Shown here: one piece after another, positions 36,347 to 45,675 of the stretch | Numbering within the stretch: the stretch's first letter is position 1 | How the letters are laid out: each line of letters opens with the position of its first letter | DNA from: JBAXAM01 sp964213355 | Lineage (GTDB): Bacteria > Pseudomonadota > Gammaproteobacteria > UBA9339 | Assembly: GCA_964213355.1 (NCBI GenBank) | Contig: CAXOVY010000030.1 | Coordinates: 124,001-188,000, forward strand | Length of the DNA stretch: 64,000 nucleotides | Reading direction: 5' to 3' | The notes under the pieces: model-generated | Told to the model about the DNA's origin: nothing | Seen by the model: the letters and a program-made list of their open reading frames with translations, nothing else | Databases searched by the model: none | Position numbers and translations under genes: made by a program

Positions 36347-37402
36347 TTAACTCTCTAAAGGCAATAAAATCTTTTTTCCTTCTTTTGCCGAGCGCAATGC
36401 CGCAATTAAAATTTCTAAAGATTTCAACCCCTCACCTCCATCAGTTTGCGGTTCAGCCTTACCACGTAAAACGTTAATGACATTTTCATAATAACGGGGA
36501 TGACCGAAGCCATACACTGAGGTTGTTTCATAACTTGCTAGTTTAATATCTTCATCTTCCGGTTGTTTATCGGCAAACTCCCAATGTTGGATCTCATTTA
36601 CAGCAACACCACCAATTTTTGCTGTACCCTTTTCACCAATAACAGTAATCGATCCTTCCAAGTTTTTTGGATATGTCAACATCGTAACATTAACAGAGCC
36701 AAGGGCCCCAGACTGCCATTTGACATTAATAACACCAGTATCTTCGGTTTCAATATTACGCGCTAAAGTAGCAGTTATAGCTTGTACTGATTCAATAGGT
36801 CCAAACAACCAATCTAAAAGATCAATATAGTGACTAGCTTGATTCATCAAAGCACCACCATCAAGATCTCGCGTACCAAACCATTTTGCTTGATCATAGT
36901 AACTTTGCGGACGTGACCAAAGAACATTAATATTTACCAGATAAATACGACCAAAACGATTTTTTTCAACTGCTTGCTTAAGCATCTGCAGAGTCGTATT
37001 CATCCTATTTTGTTTTACAACAAAAAGACGCACTCGTGCATCATCACAGGCCTTTACCATCCGCAAACCATCTTGCCAATACGTTGCCATGGGTTTTTCA
37101 CTAATCACATGTCGACCCGCAGCTGCAACACAGCAAGCTTGTTCGGAATGTAAACCACTTGGCGTACAAAGTGTAATAATATCCGCATTAGAATGTTGCA
37201 GTAAATCTTCTAAGCTGGCAAACCCATGCACACCTATTTTCTGTGCAGCTTCTCTGAGCACCACTGGATCAATATCACATATAGCATCTAACTCTAAATT
37301 CGCGCTGTGCTCTTTTATAGCTTCAAAATGTTTTCCTGCAATACGTCCGCATCCGACTAAAGCGATACGAATCTTTCTATCTGTGATTATTTTGTCTACC
37401 AT
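36347..37402 (-). CDS. wbpB: UDP-GlcNAc-uronate 3-dehydrogenase, WbpB type
   Basis: This NAD-dependent oxidoreductase of 351 residues makes the 3-keto sugar for amination by WbpE. It has GCGRIAGKHFEAI at the N-terminus, the family EKPMATYW motif, and LFVVKQNRMNTTLQ. The longer frame overlaps wbpA; the start at 37402 (MVDKIITDRKIRIALVG) leaves 7 bp between the genes and fits the family. It forms a block wbpA-wbpB-wbpD. Confidence 0.9.
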   Translation of the reverse strand: MVDKIITDRKIRIALVGCGRIAGKHFEAIKEHSANLELDAICDIDPVVLREAAQKIGVHGFASLEDLLQHSNADIITLCTPSGLHSEQACCVAAAGRHVISEKPMATYWQDGLRMVKACDDARVRLFVVKQNRMNTTLQMLKQAVEKNRFGRIYLVNINVLWSRPQSYYDQAKWFGTRDLDGGALMNQASHYIDLLDWLFGPIESVQAITATLARNIETEDTGVINVKWQSGALGSVNVTMLTYPKNLEGSITVIGEKGTAKIGGVAVNEIQHWEFADKQPEDEDIKLASYETTSVYGFGHPRYYENVINVLRGKAEPQTDGGEGLKSLEILIAALRSAKEGKKILLPLES

Positions 37403-37409
37403 AAACACC

Positions 37410-38717
37410 TTAAGCTTTAACAATATTATCGGCAGACACCTTATAAATCCCACGCGTATCGATAATTAATTTTGCATGTTTTTTAATCAACTCGAAATCA
37501 AAATCTTTGTGCGCAGTAACTATGATTACCGCATCATAATTTTGCAAATTTTCTGGGGTTATGTTAACACTCGCCAGCTCAAAATGATGCTTGCGTAACT
37601 TCGGAAATTTAGGAATATAAGGATCGGAATACTCGATGCTTGCACCCTTTTCAATTAATAATTCCATAATTTCTAGAGCAGGAGACTCGCGCATATCATC
37701 AATATTTTCTTTATATGCAATTCCCAAAATCAATACTTTGCTTCCCTTTAAATGTTGTTTCCGGTCATTTAACGCAAGCATTAATTTCTCTACAACCCAA
37801 GCTGGCATAGAGCCATTAACCTCACCAGCCAGTTCGATAAAACGAGTATGCAACCCATATTCTCGTGCTTTCCAAGTTAAATAAAACGGATCGATCGGTA
37901 TGCAATGTCCGCCCAATCCAGGCCCAGGATAGTATGGTACAAAACCAAACGGCTTGGTAGCAGCTGCTCGAATCACTTCGTGGACATCAATACCCATTTT
38001 ATCGCAGATAATCTTGATTTCATTTACCAAACCGATGTTAACCGCACGATGAATATTTTCTAAAAGCTTAGTCATTTCTGCAGCTTTGGTAGAACTCACT
38101 GGATATACTTTATCAATTACTTGCCCATATAAAGCTAAACCAACCTCTAAACAAGAGGGTGTCATACCGCCACACACCTTAGGGGTTGTCTTGGTGTTAA
38201 ATTTAGCATTACCCGGATCTTCACGCTCGGGAGAAAAAATCAAAAACACATCTTCGCCAATTTTGAAGCCCCTCGACTCTAAACGCGGTTTTAACTCCTC
38301 TTCTGTAGTTCCAGGATAAGTAGTACTTTCCAAAGAAATCACCTGACTAACTCTAACATATGGCAATAAAGCCTCCATAGTATTAATCACAAAACTCAAA
38401 TCTGGTTCACGATATTTGTTTAACGGTGTTGGCACACACATAATTAATGCATCAACCTCGCTTGCTTTAGTAAAATCACATGTTGCATAGAAACCTCTAA
38501 CCGTTGCTTTAGCAATCGAAGAATCACTAATATGCTTAATATAACTTTCTCCTTGGTTAAGCTTTTCAACCTTATCAGCATCGATATCTATACCGATAAC
38601 TTTATAACCAACTTCAAGATAGCGCAAAACCAATGGCAACCCGACATAACCAAGACCAACCACACCAATTGTGGCACTTTTGTTTTTTAATTTTTCAATT
38701 AATTCTGTTTTTAGCAT
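37410..38717 (-). CDS. wbpA: UDP-N-acetylglucosamine 6-dehydrogenase, WbpA type
   Basis: The enzyme oxidises UDP-GlcNAc to the uronic acid. The 435-residue protein has GVVGLGYVGLPL at its N-terminus, the FSPEREDPGN segment and the catalytic cysteine in GPGLGGHCIPIDPFY near residue 266, the signature of the UDP-GlcNAc/WbpA branch and not of Ugd. It heads the wbpA-wbpB-wbpD block and the long leftward transcript; a good promoter sits about 80 bp upstream. Confidence 0.93.
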   Translation of the reverse strand: MLKTELIEKLKNKSATIGVVGLGYVGLPLVLRYLEVGYKVIGIDIDADKVEKLNQGESYIKHISDSSIAKATVRGFYATCDFTKASEVDALIMCVPTPLNKYREPDLSFVINTMEALLPYVRVSQVISLESTTYPGTTEEELKPRLESRGFKIGEDVFLIFSPEREDPGNAKFNTKTTPKVCGGMTPSCLEVGLALYGQVIDKVYPVSSTKAAEMTKLLENIHRAVNIGLVNEIKIICDKMGIDVHEVIRAAATKPFGFVPYYPGPGLGGHCIPIDPFYLTWKAREYGLHTRFIELAGEVNGSMPAWVVEKLMLALNDRKQHLKGSKVLILGIAYKENIDDMRESPALEIMELLIEKGASIEYSDPYIPKFPKLRKHHFELASVNITPENLQNYDAVIIVTAHKDFDFELIKKHAKLIIDTRGIYKVSADNIVKA

Positions 38718-38730
38718 AAATCTCCGACTC

Positions 38731-38743
38731 CTGTTACCACCCC
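38731..38743 (-). promoter_or_regulatory. Weak ops-like element in the wbpA leader
   Basis: On the minus strand the leader between promoter and wbpA reads GGGGTGGTAACAG, which resembles the RfaH-recruiting ops element GGCGGTAGCGTG at 8 of 12 positions when aligned. It lies 14-26 bases before the start codon and close to the ribosome site. Similarity is limited and may be chance. A second weak candidate is at 53797-53807. Confidence 0.2.
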
Positions 38744-38799
38744 ATAATTTTTAAAATAGGTACCAAAAAAATTCCACTTTAATTTTCTAACCTTCTCAT

Positions 38800-38829
38800 T
38801 ATATAACACATATATCCTATTAACGTCAA
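38800..38829 (-). promoter_or_regulatory. Promoter of the wbpA operon
   Basis: On the minus strand TTGACG (38824-38829) and TATATA (38800-38805) are spaced by 18 bp, with an alternative TATAAT two bases further on. The expected transcript start is near 38793, about 75 nt before wbpA. The region between wbpA and the next gene upstream (38886) is only 168 bp, so the promoter separates the two long glycan transcripts. Confidence 0.65.
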
Positions 38830-38885
38830 TTTTCTATTCCAGGAAACAAAGCTATACAATTTGAGTTTTCTCCATCTTTATTTCG

Positions 38886-40757
38886 CTATGGTTGGGATGA
38901 ATTAGAAGAAGATCTTTTTGTTTTTTCAGGTTCTCTACTGACAAAACATGCCTTCACCGCATCATTAACTGGGCGAATAGGCTTTAAAAGCTGCTGCACT
39001 CGCACTTCCTTATAACCACCAGCACCTTCTGCCGTCTTGATCGTACCAACAACTTTAAAATCTGTGGACAAGTTCGCACCAAAACTCGAAAGAACCTCGG
39101 GTAAAATTTTATCATGACCTTTTGGCTCCATTAGCAACCAAGATACAGCAAGTTCTTGACACGTAACTTTTCTCAACATTGCTACTACTCGTGCATCACC
39201 ACCAAGATACCCCCCCCAAGACAGCCCACAGTCATTAGCACCTATTGCGTAAAGAATTCCTTTGGATTGGCCCGTTAAATCGATAATAGACATTCCTTTT
39301 TTGAATCCAGCTTTATTTGCAAGATTAACCGCTTCTTCAATGTATTGAGCAAATCCCCTGGAAAGTAACAAGGTAGAACCCGGCTTTCCCACATCTATCT
39401 TATAGTCATTGGCACGAAGAGGCTGTGGTTGGCGATAGGGCGATTCGAAACCATTATGGACTTGAACTACACTTATCATTTGAACCGCAAGACCAATAGA
39501 TAACAACAAAATCGGAAACTTTCGGTTAAACGCAATTGGACTAAGAAAAACAAAACCAGCAAGAACCCAAAAAATCCCTGCACAAGTATATAAAACCCAA
39601 TAATTATTTGCTGTTCCAAATGCATAGACGTACGGAAATACAAATAAAATCAATGTCAAAGCCCATCGCGCTCGTGATATTTGAAAAAACCCTTTGAAGC
39701 GGTATATAAAAAAACCAGCCAGTATAGATGCAAACGGGATAGAACAAATGAAAAGGCCTTGAAAATATTCTCCATAAATAGTTTCATGAGAAACCCCTAA
39801 AATTACAGCTAAACTTACCAATCCAAACACTATCGACAACATGGTAGCAATATGACTCAAAATCTTGATGCCTGATTGAGAGAAATGGGCAGCAAAAAAA
39901 ATGATTACCATGCATCCAGCTAAAATATTTTTTGCTGTTTCACTAAGATAAAAATCATCAAATCTGAACAGCTTTGCATGACCAGCATCGAGCATTAAAA
40001 TTATTTCTGCCCCATTTTTTAACCGATTAACAAAAGAGATTATAGATCCATCTATAACTAATGCGGATAAAATAGTTAAGCCAATGGCAGTTACAATAGA
40101 GAATGCCAATAAACGAACACGGATCTTCCCAGCGAGTAGCAGATAAAAACCTACACATAGACCAAAAGCTGCCGCAGTTGTTGGCTTTGCCATAAAAGCC
40201 AACCACCCACCCATCCCTATCAAAAACCAACCAATGATACTTGTGCGATTGGCATACTTATCAGCCATCAGCAATCCGATCGAAGCAACCAACAATGCTT
40301 GCAAAGCCAAACTACTGTAACCTGGTGTTGGCAACCATCTGCCAGCAAAAACAAAAGATGCCATCGCTGTTGTGGCAATAGCACTGGAAATTACAAATCG
40401 GTACCTACGCTGTATGGCTTGATTAATAAAAACAGTTTTTAAAAAAACATTGACCAACGTCCATGACAAGCAGTAAGTAATTAGAATATTAGATTGTCTT
40501 AGTACAGCAATATTTCCATCTAGAAGTTTATATAGCGGGTAATAAATAAACCCAAACAATGTGTGTGATACACTATAGTAAAAAGGATTTGATATCCATA
40601 TAAGATAAAAACCTTCATCTGAAAAATCAAATCCATATCGACTATACCAAAATACCCAACCAAGCATAAACACGCTACAAATAACTGAAAAAACCATCAT
40701 TATTTTCTCAGAAACTGCTGTTTTATCGGGATTATTATCTTCTATATAATTATTCAT
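38886..40757 (-). CDS. Large multi-pass membrane protein, possible GT-C glycosyltransferase
   Basis: The 623-residue protein has around 12-13 hydrophobic segments followed by a C-terminal periplasmic-looking domain of about 170 residues. An acidic stretch RYGFDFSDEGFYL near residue 40 lies in the first loop, where GT-C enzymes carry their catalytic Asp. I do not recognise the family. A G8 tract encodes SWGGYLGG (plus-strand C8 at 39210-39217). Its start overlaps the LPG-synthase-like gene by 8 bp. It could add a sugar from a polyprenyl-phosphate donor, as could the protein at 47684. Confidence 0.6.
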   Translation of the reverse strand: MNNYIEDNNPDKTAVSEKIMMVFSVICSVFMLGWVFWYSRYGFDFSDEGFYLIWISNPFYYSVSHTLFGFIYYPLYKLLDGNIAVLRQSNILITYCLSWTLVNVFLKTVFINQAIQRRYRFVISSAIATTAMASFVFAGRWLPTPGYSSLALQALLVASIGLLMADKYANRTSIIGWFLIGMGGWLAFMAKPTTAAAFGLCVGFYLLLAGKIRVRLLAFSIVTAIGLTILSALVIDGSIISFVNRLKNGAEIILMLDAGHAKLFRFDDFYLSETAKNILAGCMVIIFFAAHFSQSGIKILSHIATMLSIVFGLVSLAVILGVSHETIYGEYFQGLFICSIPFASILAGFFIYRFKGFFQISRARWALTLILFVFPYVYAFGTANNYWVLYTCAGIFWVLAGFVFLSPIAFNRKFPILLLSIGLAVQMISVVQVHNGFESPYRQPQPLRANDYKIDVGKPGSTLLLSRGFAQYIEEAVNLANKAGFKKGMSIIDLTGQSKGILYAIGANDCGLSWGGYLGGDARVVAMLRKVTCQELAVSWLLMEPKGHDKILPEVLSSFGANLSTDFKVVGTIKTAEGAGGYKEVRVQQLLKPIRPVNDAVKACFVSREPEKTKRSSSNSSQP

Positions 40758-41700
40758 TTGTTTTTTTACATAAAAAAATAGCGCCAGTCAACAACATTTG
40801 GGGTACGCAGATAATGAGATGGAGCATCAAAGCTAAAGCAAGTGCCTGCTCTGGACCCAATCCAACAAATTTTATCAAATAAAAAACCATCCCTGACTCA
40901 AACACACCAATTCCAGCTAAAACTGTTGGAAAAGCAAAAGACGCCGTAGTAATAATAACTAGAGCAAAAGCATCAACCCAGAAAAATGAATGTTCATGTA
41001 TATTCAACTTACAATACAAATAAAACACCAGCCAGGTACAAAACCATATTGCTATGGTATAACCAATTATATTAGAGTGATTTTTATTTGAAAAAAAATT
41101 TTCTAAAGCACTAACAACTTTACCAACTATCTGGTATTTAACGAAATATGACTTAATTTTGTTTTCATAAAATACGAAATACCCACAAATCCAAGCGGCA
41201 ACAATCATAAAAACAAGCAAAATAAGTGCGCCATAGAACATTTTTTCATTAACAATTGCGCCCTTGGCAAAAAACAGCACCAATGCACAGATCAGCACAC
41301 ATAAAAAATCAAGATATTTTTCCACAAAAGACGCAACAATCATTTTTGTTATTGAAAAGCCATATACTTTCTTGGCAAAATATACTCGTAGCGCATCTCC
41401 CAAACGAAATGGAATAAAATTATTCAACCCAAATCCAATACAAACCACCGGAAATGCTTTTTTAACAGGCTCTACAACCAACAAAGCCAATCGTTTACCA
41501 TACAATACAAGTATAAATAAGCTAATCAACAAGCATAGCAACAAAGAAAATAAGGAAGACTGCTTTATAGCAAATAGCAGTTCGTGAATATGAATATTAC
41601 GCTTTATCCATAAATAAAGGATATAAAAAAACACAATATTCACTATCGCAAAGAAAATGATTTTTATTGTTTTTTTGGGGCGAATATTTTTTTTGCGCAT
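40750..41700 (-). CDS. Lysylphosphatidylglycerol synthase TM-region family protein (UPF0104)
   Basis: The 316-residue protein has about eight hydrophobic segments and the family pattern FGLNNFIPFRLGDALRVYFAK near residue 95, followed by the later AFPTVLAGIGVFESGMVFYL. These proteins lack a soluble catalytic domain; related members in glycan clusters are thought to act on polyprenyl-linked intermediates or their transport. No specific function can be assigned. The gene overlaps its downstream neighbour (40757) by 8 bp. Confidence 0.75.
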   Translation of the reverse strand: MRKKNIRPKKTIKIIFFAIVNIVFFYILYLWIKRNIHIHELLFAIKQSSLFSLLLCLLISLFILVLYGKRLALLVVEPVKKAFPVVCIGFGLNNFIPFRLGDALRVYFAKKVYGFSITKMIVASFVEKYLDFLCVLICALVLFFAKGAIVNEKMFYGALILLVFMIVAAWICGYFVFYENKIKSYFVKYQIVGKVVSALENFFSNKNHSNIIGYTIAIWFCTWLVFYLYCKLNIHEHSFFWVDAFALVIITTASFAFPTVLAGIGVFESGMVFYLIKFVGLGPEQALALALMLHLIICVPQMLLTGAIFLCKKTNE

Positions 41701-41714
41701 CTTTAAAAAACCGC

Positions 41715-42806
41715 CTATTCTTTTTTTAAACTCAGGAATTGATCACAAATATAATTTATTTTATCGCTATCCAACGAAGCGTACGATGGCAAGCTAATTA
41801 TATTTTCGCTAATAAGCTCAGAAACTGGCAGTTTTTTAGCACGGTAGAGCGGCATGGCACTGAAACTATAAAAACCCCCTCGTGTTTCAATTCCCTTATC
41901 GAGTAGTATTTGTCTGACAAAATCACGATCGCCTTTAAAAAAATTTTTATCTATCTTAACAACTACTGCCCACATAACCGGATCAACTTGATTTTTAATT
42001 TGCTGTAATGTTATGCCAGCAACGTTATCTAGCCTCTCTTTATAAGAGTTATAAACTCTCTTTTTGTTGGCAATGATATCCTCAACTTTTTCTAATTGAC
42101 CATAACCTAAAGCCGCCTGATAATTAGTTAAACGAAAATTATGGCCCACCACCTCATGCCAATAGCGTTTTTCAGGTCGCATCCCATGATTACGAATAAC
42201 CTTCGCCATATCAGCCAATTCTGCGTTATTTGTAATAACAGCACCACCTTCACCCATAGATATTGTTTTTGTTGCTTGAAAACTAAAACAACCAAAATCA
42301 CCAAATGTCCCTGCATACTGATTAGAATATTTTGAAAACGCCGCTTCAGCTACATCTTCGATGATTGCAAGATTATATTCTTTAGCTACTTCTTTAATAC
42401 TATCCATTGCACAAACATTGCCATAAATATGTACCGGAATAATTGCCTTAGTGTTTTTTGTAATTTGTGATTCGAGTTTTTCTGAAGATAAAAGCCAAGT
42501 ATCGGGATCAATATCAACAAAGACTGGCTTTGCACCAGTAGCCAAAACCATATTGGCTGGTGCAGCAAAGGTATAACCTGGAACTATAACCTCATCTCCA
42601 GGACCGATTTTTAAAGCCAAAAGCGCTAGATAAAGGGCAGTAGTCCCATTTGAAACGGTCATTGCATTACTTATACCCAAATAATCAGCAAAAACTTTTT
42701 CAAATTTTCTTATATACTCACCATCTGATATCCAACCAGAATCGAGTGCGTCTTGAACATATTTTTTTTCTTTGCCCCAAAAACTGGGGTGAAACCATTT
42801 AATCAT
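41715..42806 (-). CDS. per: GDP-perosamine synthase-like aminotransferase
   Basis: The enzyme would transfer an amino group to C4 of GDP-4-keto-6-deoxymannose. The 363-residue protein resembles perosamine synthases by eye in DSGWISDGEYIRKFE, VSNGTTALYLAL, the lysine segment CFSFQATKTISMGEGGAVI and the RYWHEVVGHNFRLTNYQAALG stretch that is characteristic of Per/RfbE. It lies 2 bp before a formyltransferase gene and downstream of gmd, so the product GDP-perosamine could be N-formylated. Confidence 0.8.
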   Translation of the reverse strand: MIKWFHPSFWGKEKKYVQDALDSGWISDGEYIRKFEKVFADYLGISNAMTVSNGTTALYLALLALKIGPGDEVIVPGYTFAAPANMVLATGAKPVFVDIDPDTWLLSSEKLESQITKNTKAIIPVHIYGNVCAMDSIKEVAKEYNLAIIEDVAEAAFSKYSNQYAGTFGDFGCFSFQATKTISMGEGGAVITNNAELADMAKVIRNHGMRPEKRYWHEVVGHNFRLTNYQAALGYGQLEKVEDIIANKKRVYNSYKERLDNVAGITLQQIKNQVDPVMWAVVVKIDKNFFKGDRDFVRQILLDKGIETRGGFYSFSAMPLYRAKKLPVSELISENIISLPSYASLDSDKINYICDQFLSLKKE

Positions 42807-42808
42807 AA

Positions 42809-43606
42809 TTACTCTTTGATGTTTAAAAAATTAAATATGTCAGATAAATAAAAAAATCGACAACCTAATTTCCAAAAGTTAATAACATCTTTTGTTTTTG
42901 GAAAACTATTATATGAATAACGACCAGATTTATAACCCTCGCAATATTTTTTGGAAAAATCAATATTTTTCATCATGTCTATGCCTAAAATGGTAACTTT
43001 ATTCATATAATCAGCCATGGAAATATTATCTGTTGGTTTCACCAAACATGACTTCTGCATAATCACCTCACCAGAATCTATTTTTCCAGTCATATGATGA
43101 ATTGTTTGATAATAAATAGTGGCCTTACCTATTAACAACCAAAACTGTGAGAACAGACCTCTACCCTCTGGCAAGGGAGCTGGGTGTATATTATAAGCAC
43201 CATGAAATTTATCTAGTGTACTTTGCGAAACCACTTGATTAAAATAAACAGAAAACAATATAGTATCCTTATAATCTTCCTTAAAATATAAGTTTATATC
43301 ATTGGTTATATCAAATGGAATAGAATAATCCGTCGATAACTCCTTTACAGTTTTAAAAGGTCTGTTCTTTTTTTTTATCAAAAACATATATACTTTTGAT
43401 AAAACCATCTCAAAAAACTTGGCACCTAAAAAAAATATACTGGTTTTTTTTAACAAAAAAAATAATGCTCGCAAATGACTTTTATTTCCATACAATGTAC
43501 CACTTTTTATTATCCTAACCACTTTATACTGAGAATTTTTTATAAGCCCTTCTATCAAGGGCGTTGAATAAATACCCTCATATGTCAAAACAATAACCTT
43601 TTTCAT
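42809..43606 (-). CDS. Sugar N-formyltransferase (WbkC-like)
   Basis: The 265-residue protein has the formyltransferase active-site pattern: Asn and His in YNIHPAPLPEGRGLFSQF, a second His in IHHMTGKIDSGE and the catalytic Asp in KIDSG. It uses N10-formyl-tetrahydrofolate on an amino sugar nucleotide. Proximity to the Per-like gene suggests GDP-4-formamido-4,6-dideoxymannose as the product. The N-terminal 120 residues are variable and the length is near that of WbkC. Confidence 0.8.
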   Translation of the reverse strand: MKKVIVLTYEGIYSTPLIEGLIKNSQYKVVRIIKSGTLYGNKSHLRALFFLLKKTSIFFLGAKFFEMVLSKVYMFLIKKKNRPFKTVKELSTDYSIPFDITNDINLYFKEDYKDTILFSVYFNQVVSQSTLDKFHGAYNIHPAPLPEGRGLFSQFWLLIGKATIYYQTIHHMTGKIDSGEVIMQKSCLVKPTDNISMADYMNKVTILGIDMMKNIDFSKKYCEGYKSGRYSYNSFPKTKDVINFWKLGCRFFYLSDIFNFLNIKE

Positions 43607-43631
43607 ATTTTTGCCAGTATGGTTTTTCTAC

Positions 43632-44858
43632 TCAAGACAGGGGAAACACCATTTTAATATTTCTCAAATGAACAGATTTTTCAAAGAAGGTTTTAAAATG
43701 CCACGGCAATACCAATAAATAATCAGGTTTCTTCGCAAGCAATTCTTTTTCAGGTATAATTGGAATCAAGGTTCCCGGGGTATATTTACCAAACTTATCC
43801 TCATTTACTTCACCAATATAGGAAATATCTTTTGCGGTAATTCCACAATATTGCAAGATAACGTTACCTTTGGTCGATGCACCAAGTCCGTAAATGGTTT
43901 TTCCCTCTCTTTTAATTGACTGTATTTTTTGCAACAATTGTTCCCGAACTTCAGCTGCCTTAGCAGCAAACGCCATATAAGGTCTTAGATTATCTAATTC
44001 TAATGTTTTTTCTTTTTCTAATACCTGCTCGATTAACTTTTCATTTACCAATAAACTACTTTCTTTTTTACCAACAACAACAGAAAAACTACCACCATTA
44101 ATTGCATTAAACTCAACATTTAAAATCCTCAAACCAACCTTTTCCATTATCCACTTAATTTGCGTTAATCCATAATATTCTAAATGCTCATGACAAACCG
44201 TATCAAATGAATTCTGTTTGAGCATTTCTGGCATATAACTCTGCTCTAACACCCAAATACCATTAATATCCAAAACATTGGCAATATCTTTAGCAAAACT
44301 AATTGGATCCTCGAGATCATAAAACATCGAAAATGAAGTTATAACTTTAGCTTTTCTATTCCCAAGGATTCTCTTAGCAACAGCAGCATTAAAAAAATCT
44401 GGAACTAATTTTATACTTTCAGGATAATATTTTTCAATCCCACTTCCAATTGGATCTATGCCAATAAGCTCATAGTCGTTTTGAGGATAAAATTTTAAGG
44501 TTGTAGCATCATTACTGCCAATATCAACAATTACATCACCAAAATTCAGATCAACATAGGAAAGTATTTTGGACACCTTGTTGCGTAAATGCTCCACCAT
44601 ACTAGCATTCAAACTCGACCGATAACCGTAGCCTTCGCCATATAATTCTTGTAGATCATAGCTATGCTTCAATTGAACCAATCCACAATGTTTTTTCGCA
44701 TCATCTCCCAAGCATTTAACCAATGTTAAGGGACCCACAGTAACCTTTTGTTCTGGCGAACTGGGAAACACCCCAGTTAATGCCTGATCGCCAAGATTAA
44801 GCACTTCTACTAAATTGTCATTACCGCAAACTCTGCATTTTTTGATTTCTTTATACAT
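43632..44858 (-). CDS. Sugar C-methyltransferase (TylC3/NovU type)
   Basis: The 408-residue protein has the three-part plan of C-methyltransferases: an N-terminal zinc-binding domain with CRVCGNDNLVEVLNLG, a central SAM domain with VIVDIGSNDATTLKF near residue 105 and a C-terminal domain with IYGLGASTKGNVILQY. These enzymes methylate the carbon next to the keto group of NDP-4-keto-6-deoxy sugars. No dTDP-sugar genes are present here, so the substrate may be a GDP-linked keto sugar. It overlaps the GT2 gene by 8 bp. Confidence 0.85.
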   Translation of the reverse strand: MYKEIKKCRVCGNDNLVEVLNLGDQALTGVFPSSPEQKVTVGPLTLVKCLGDDAKKHCGLVQLKHSYDLQELYGEGYGYRSSLNASMVEHLRNKVSKILSYVDLNFGDVIVDIGSNDATTLKFYPQNDYELIGIDPIGSGIEKYYPESIKLVPDFFNAAVAKRILGNRKAKVITSFSMFYDLEDPISFAKDIANVLDINGIWVLEQSYMPEMLKQNSFDTVCHEHLEYYGLTQIKWIMEKVGLRILNVEFNAINGGSFSVVVGKKESSLLVNEKLIEQVLEKEKTLELDNLRPYMAFAAKAAEVREQLLQKIQSIKREGKTIYGLGASTKGNVILQYCGITAKDISYIGEVNEDKFGKYTPGTLIPIIPEKELLAKKPDYLLVLPWHFKTFFEKSVHLRNIKMVFPLS

Positions 44859-45564
44859 GTTTCTTACCAGTTAACATCAATCCAATTGTTGCTTTTGTAT
44901 ATTGCACAAAAACTTTTATAAATCTACTATTCCCCTTTCCATACATCCTTTCTCCCAAAACCGCGGGAATTTGCAATATAGTAGTTTTATTTTCCTGTAA
45001 ATAATACATTAATCGTATGTAGTATTCTCCGTAGCCCCAAAAAATATTATCAAATTTTAGTTTTTCTAAAACATTTCGCTTAATAGCAAAATAGCCAAAC
45101 AAATTATCTGTAATATAATGCCTGGTAAAAATTCTAACAAAAATATTAAAAAACCAACTAGCCAAATGCCTAACTTTGCTACTCATTTTTCCGCCATAAA
45201 TAAATCTTGAGGCAACAACACAATCGTAATATTTAAGGTTTTCTAGCAGGATAGGCAGATATTTTGGTTGATGATTAAAATCACTATCCATAACAATAAT
45301 ATAATCACCAACGGCTTGTTCTATACCATGACGAATAGATTTAGCAAAGCTTGGTTCTTGGCTCCTTAAAAAAGCTTTAACATAAGAACATTGTTTCGCC
45401 AAAACAATATCGTAGGTGTTATCAGGACTATTATCGTCAACAACAATAATCTCATGCTGCCATTCATTTATTTGTAGCTCGCTATGGATGGCTTCAACTA
45501 GTGGAATAATATTCCCGCTTTCATTGAAACACGGTAGAATAACTGAGACCATATTTTTTTTCAT
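44851..45564 (-). CDS. GT2-type glycosyltransferase (DPM1-like)
   Basis: The 237-residue protein has the GT-A fold start SVILPCFNESGNIIPLVEAI, EIIVVDDNSPDNTYD with the donor-binding Asp pair, and DYIIVMDSDFNHQPKYL with the metal-binding DSD. It has no clear membrane domain. Such enzymes make polyprenyl-phosphate-linked sugars, which the large membrane proteins at 38886 and 47684 could use. It overlaps the methyltransferase gene by 8 bp. Confidence 0.83.
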   Translation of the reverse strand: MKKNMVSVILPCFNESGNIIPLVEAIHSELQINEWQHEIIVVDDNSPDNTYDIVLAKQCSYVKAFLRSQEPSFAKSIRHGIEQAVGDYIIVMDSDFNHQPKYLPILLENLKYYDCVVASRFIYGGKMSSKVRHLASWFFNIFVRIFTRHYITDNLFGYFAIKRNVLEKLKFDNIFWGYGEYYIRLMYYLQENKTTILQIPAVLGERMYGKGNSRFIKVFVQYTKATIGLMLTGKKHV

Positions 45565-45675
45565 TAAATCCTAACCCATACACTCAGAAAATATTTCATA
45601 CCCCTAATCTTTTAACAAGTTATTCTTTCCTAAAAAACATCAAATTATCATAATATTAAAAGGCATCATTGTTTG

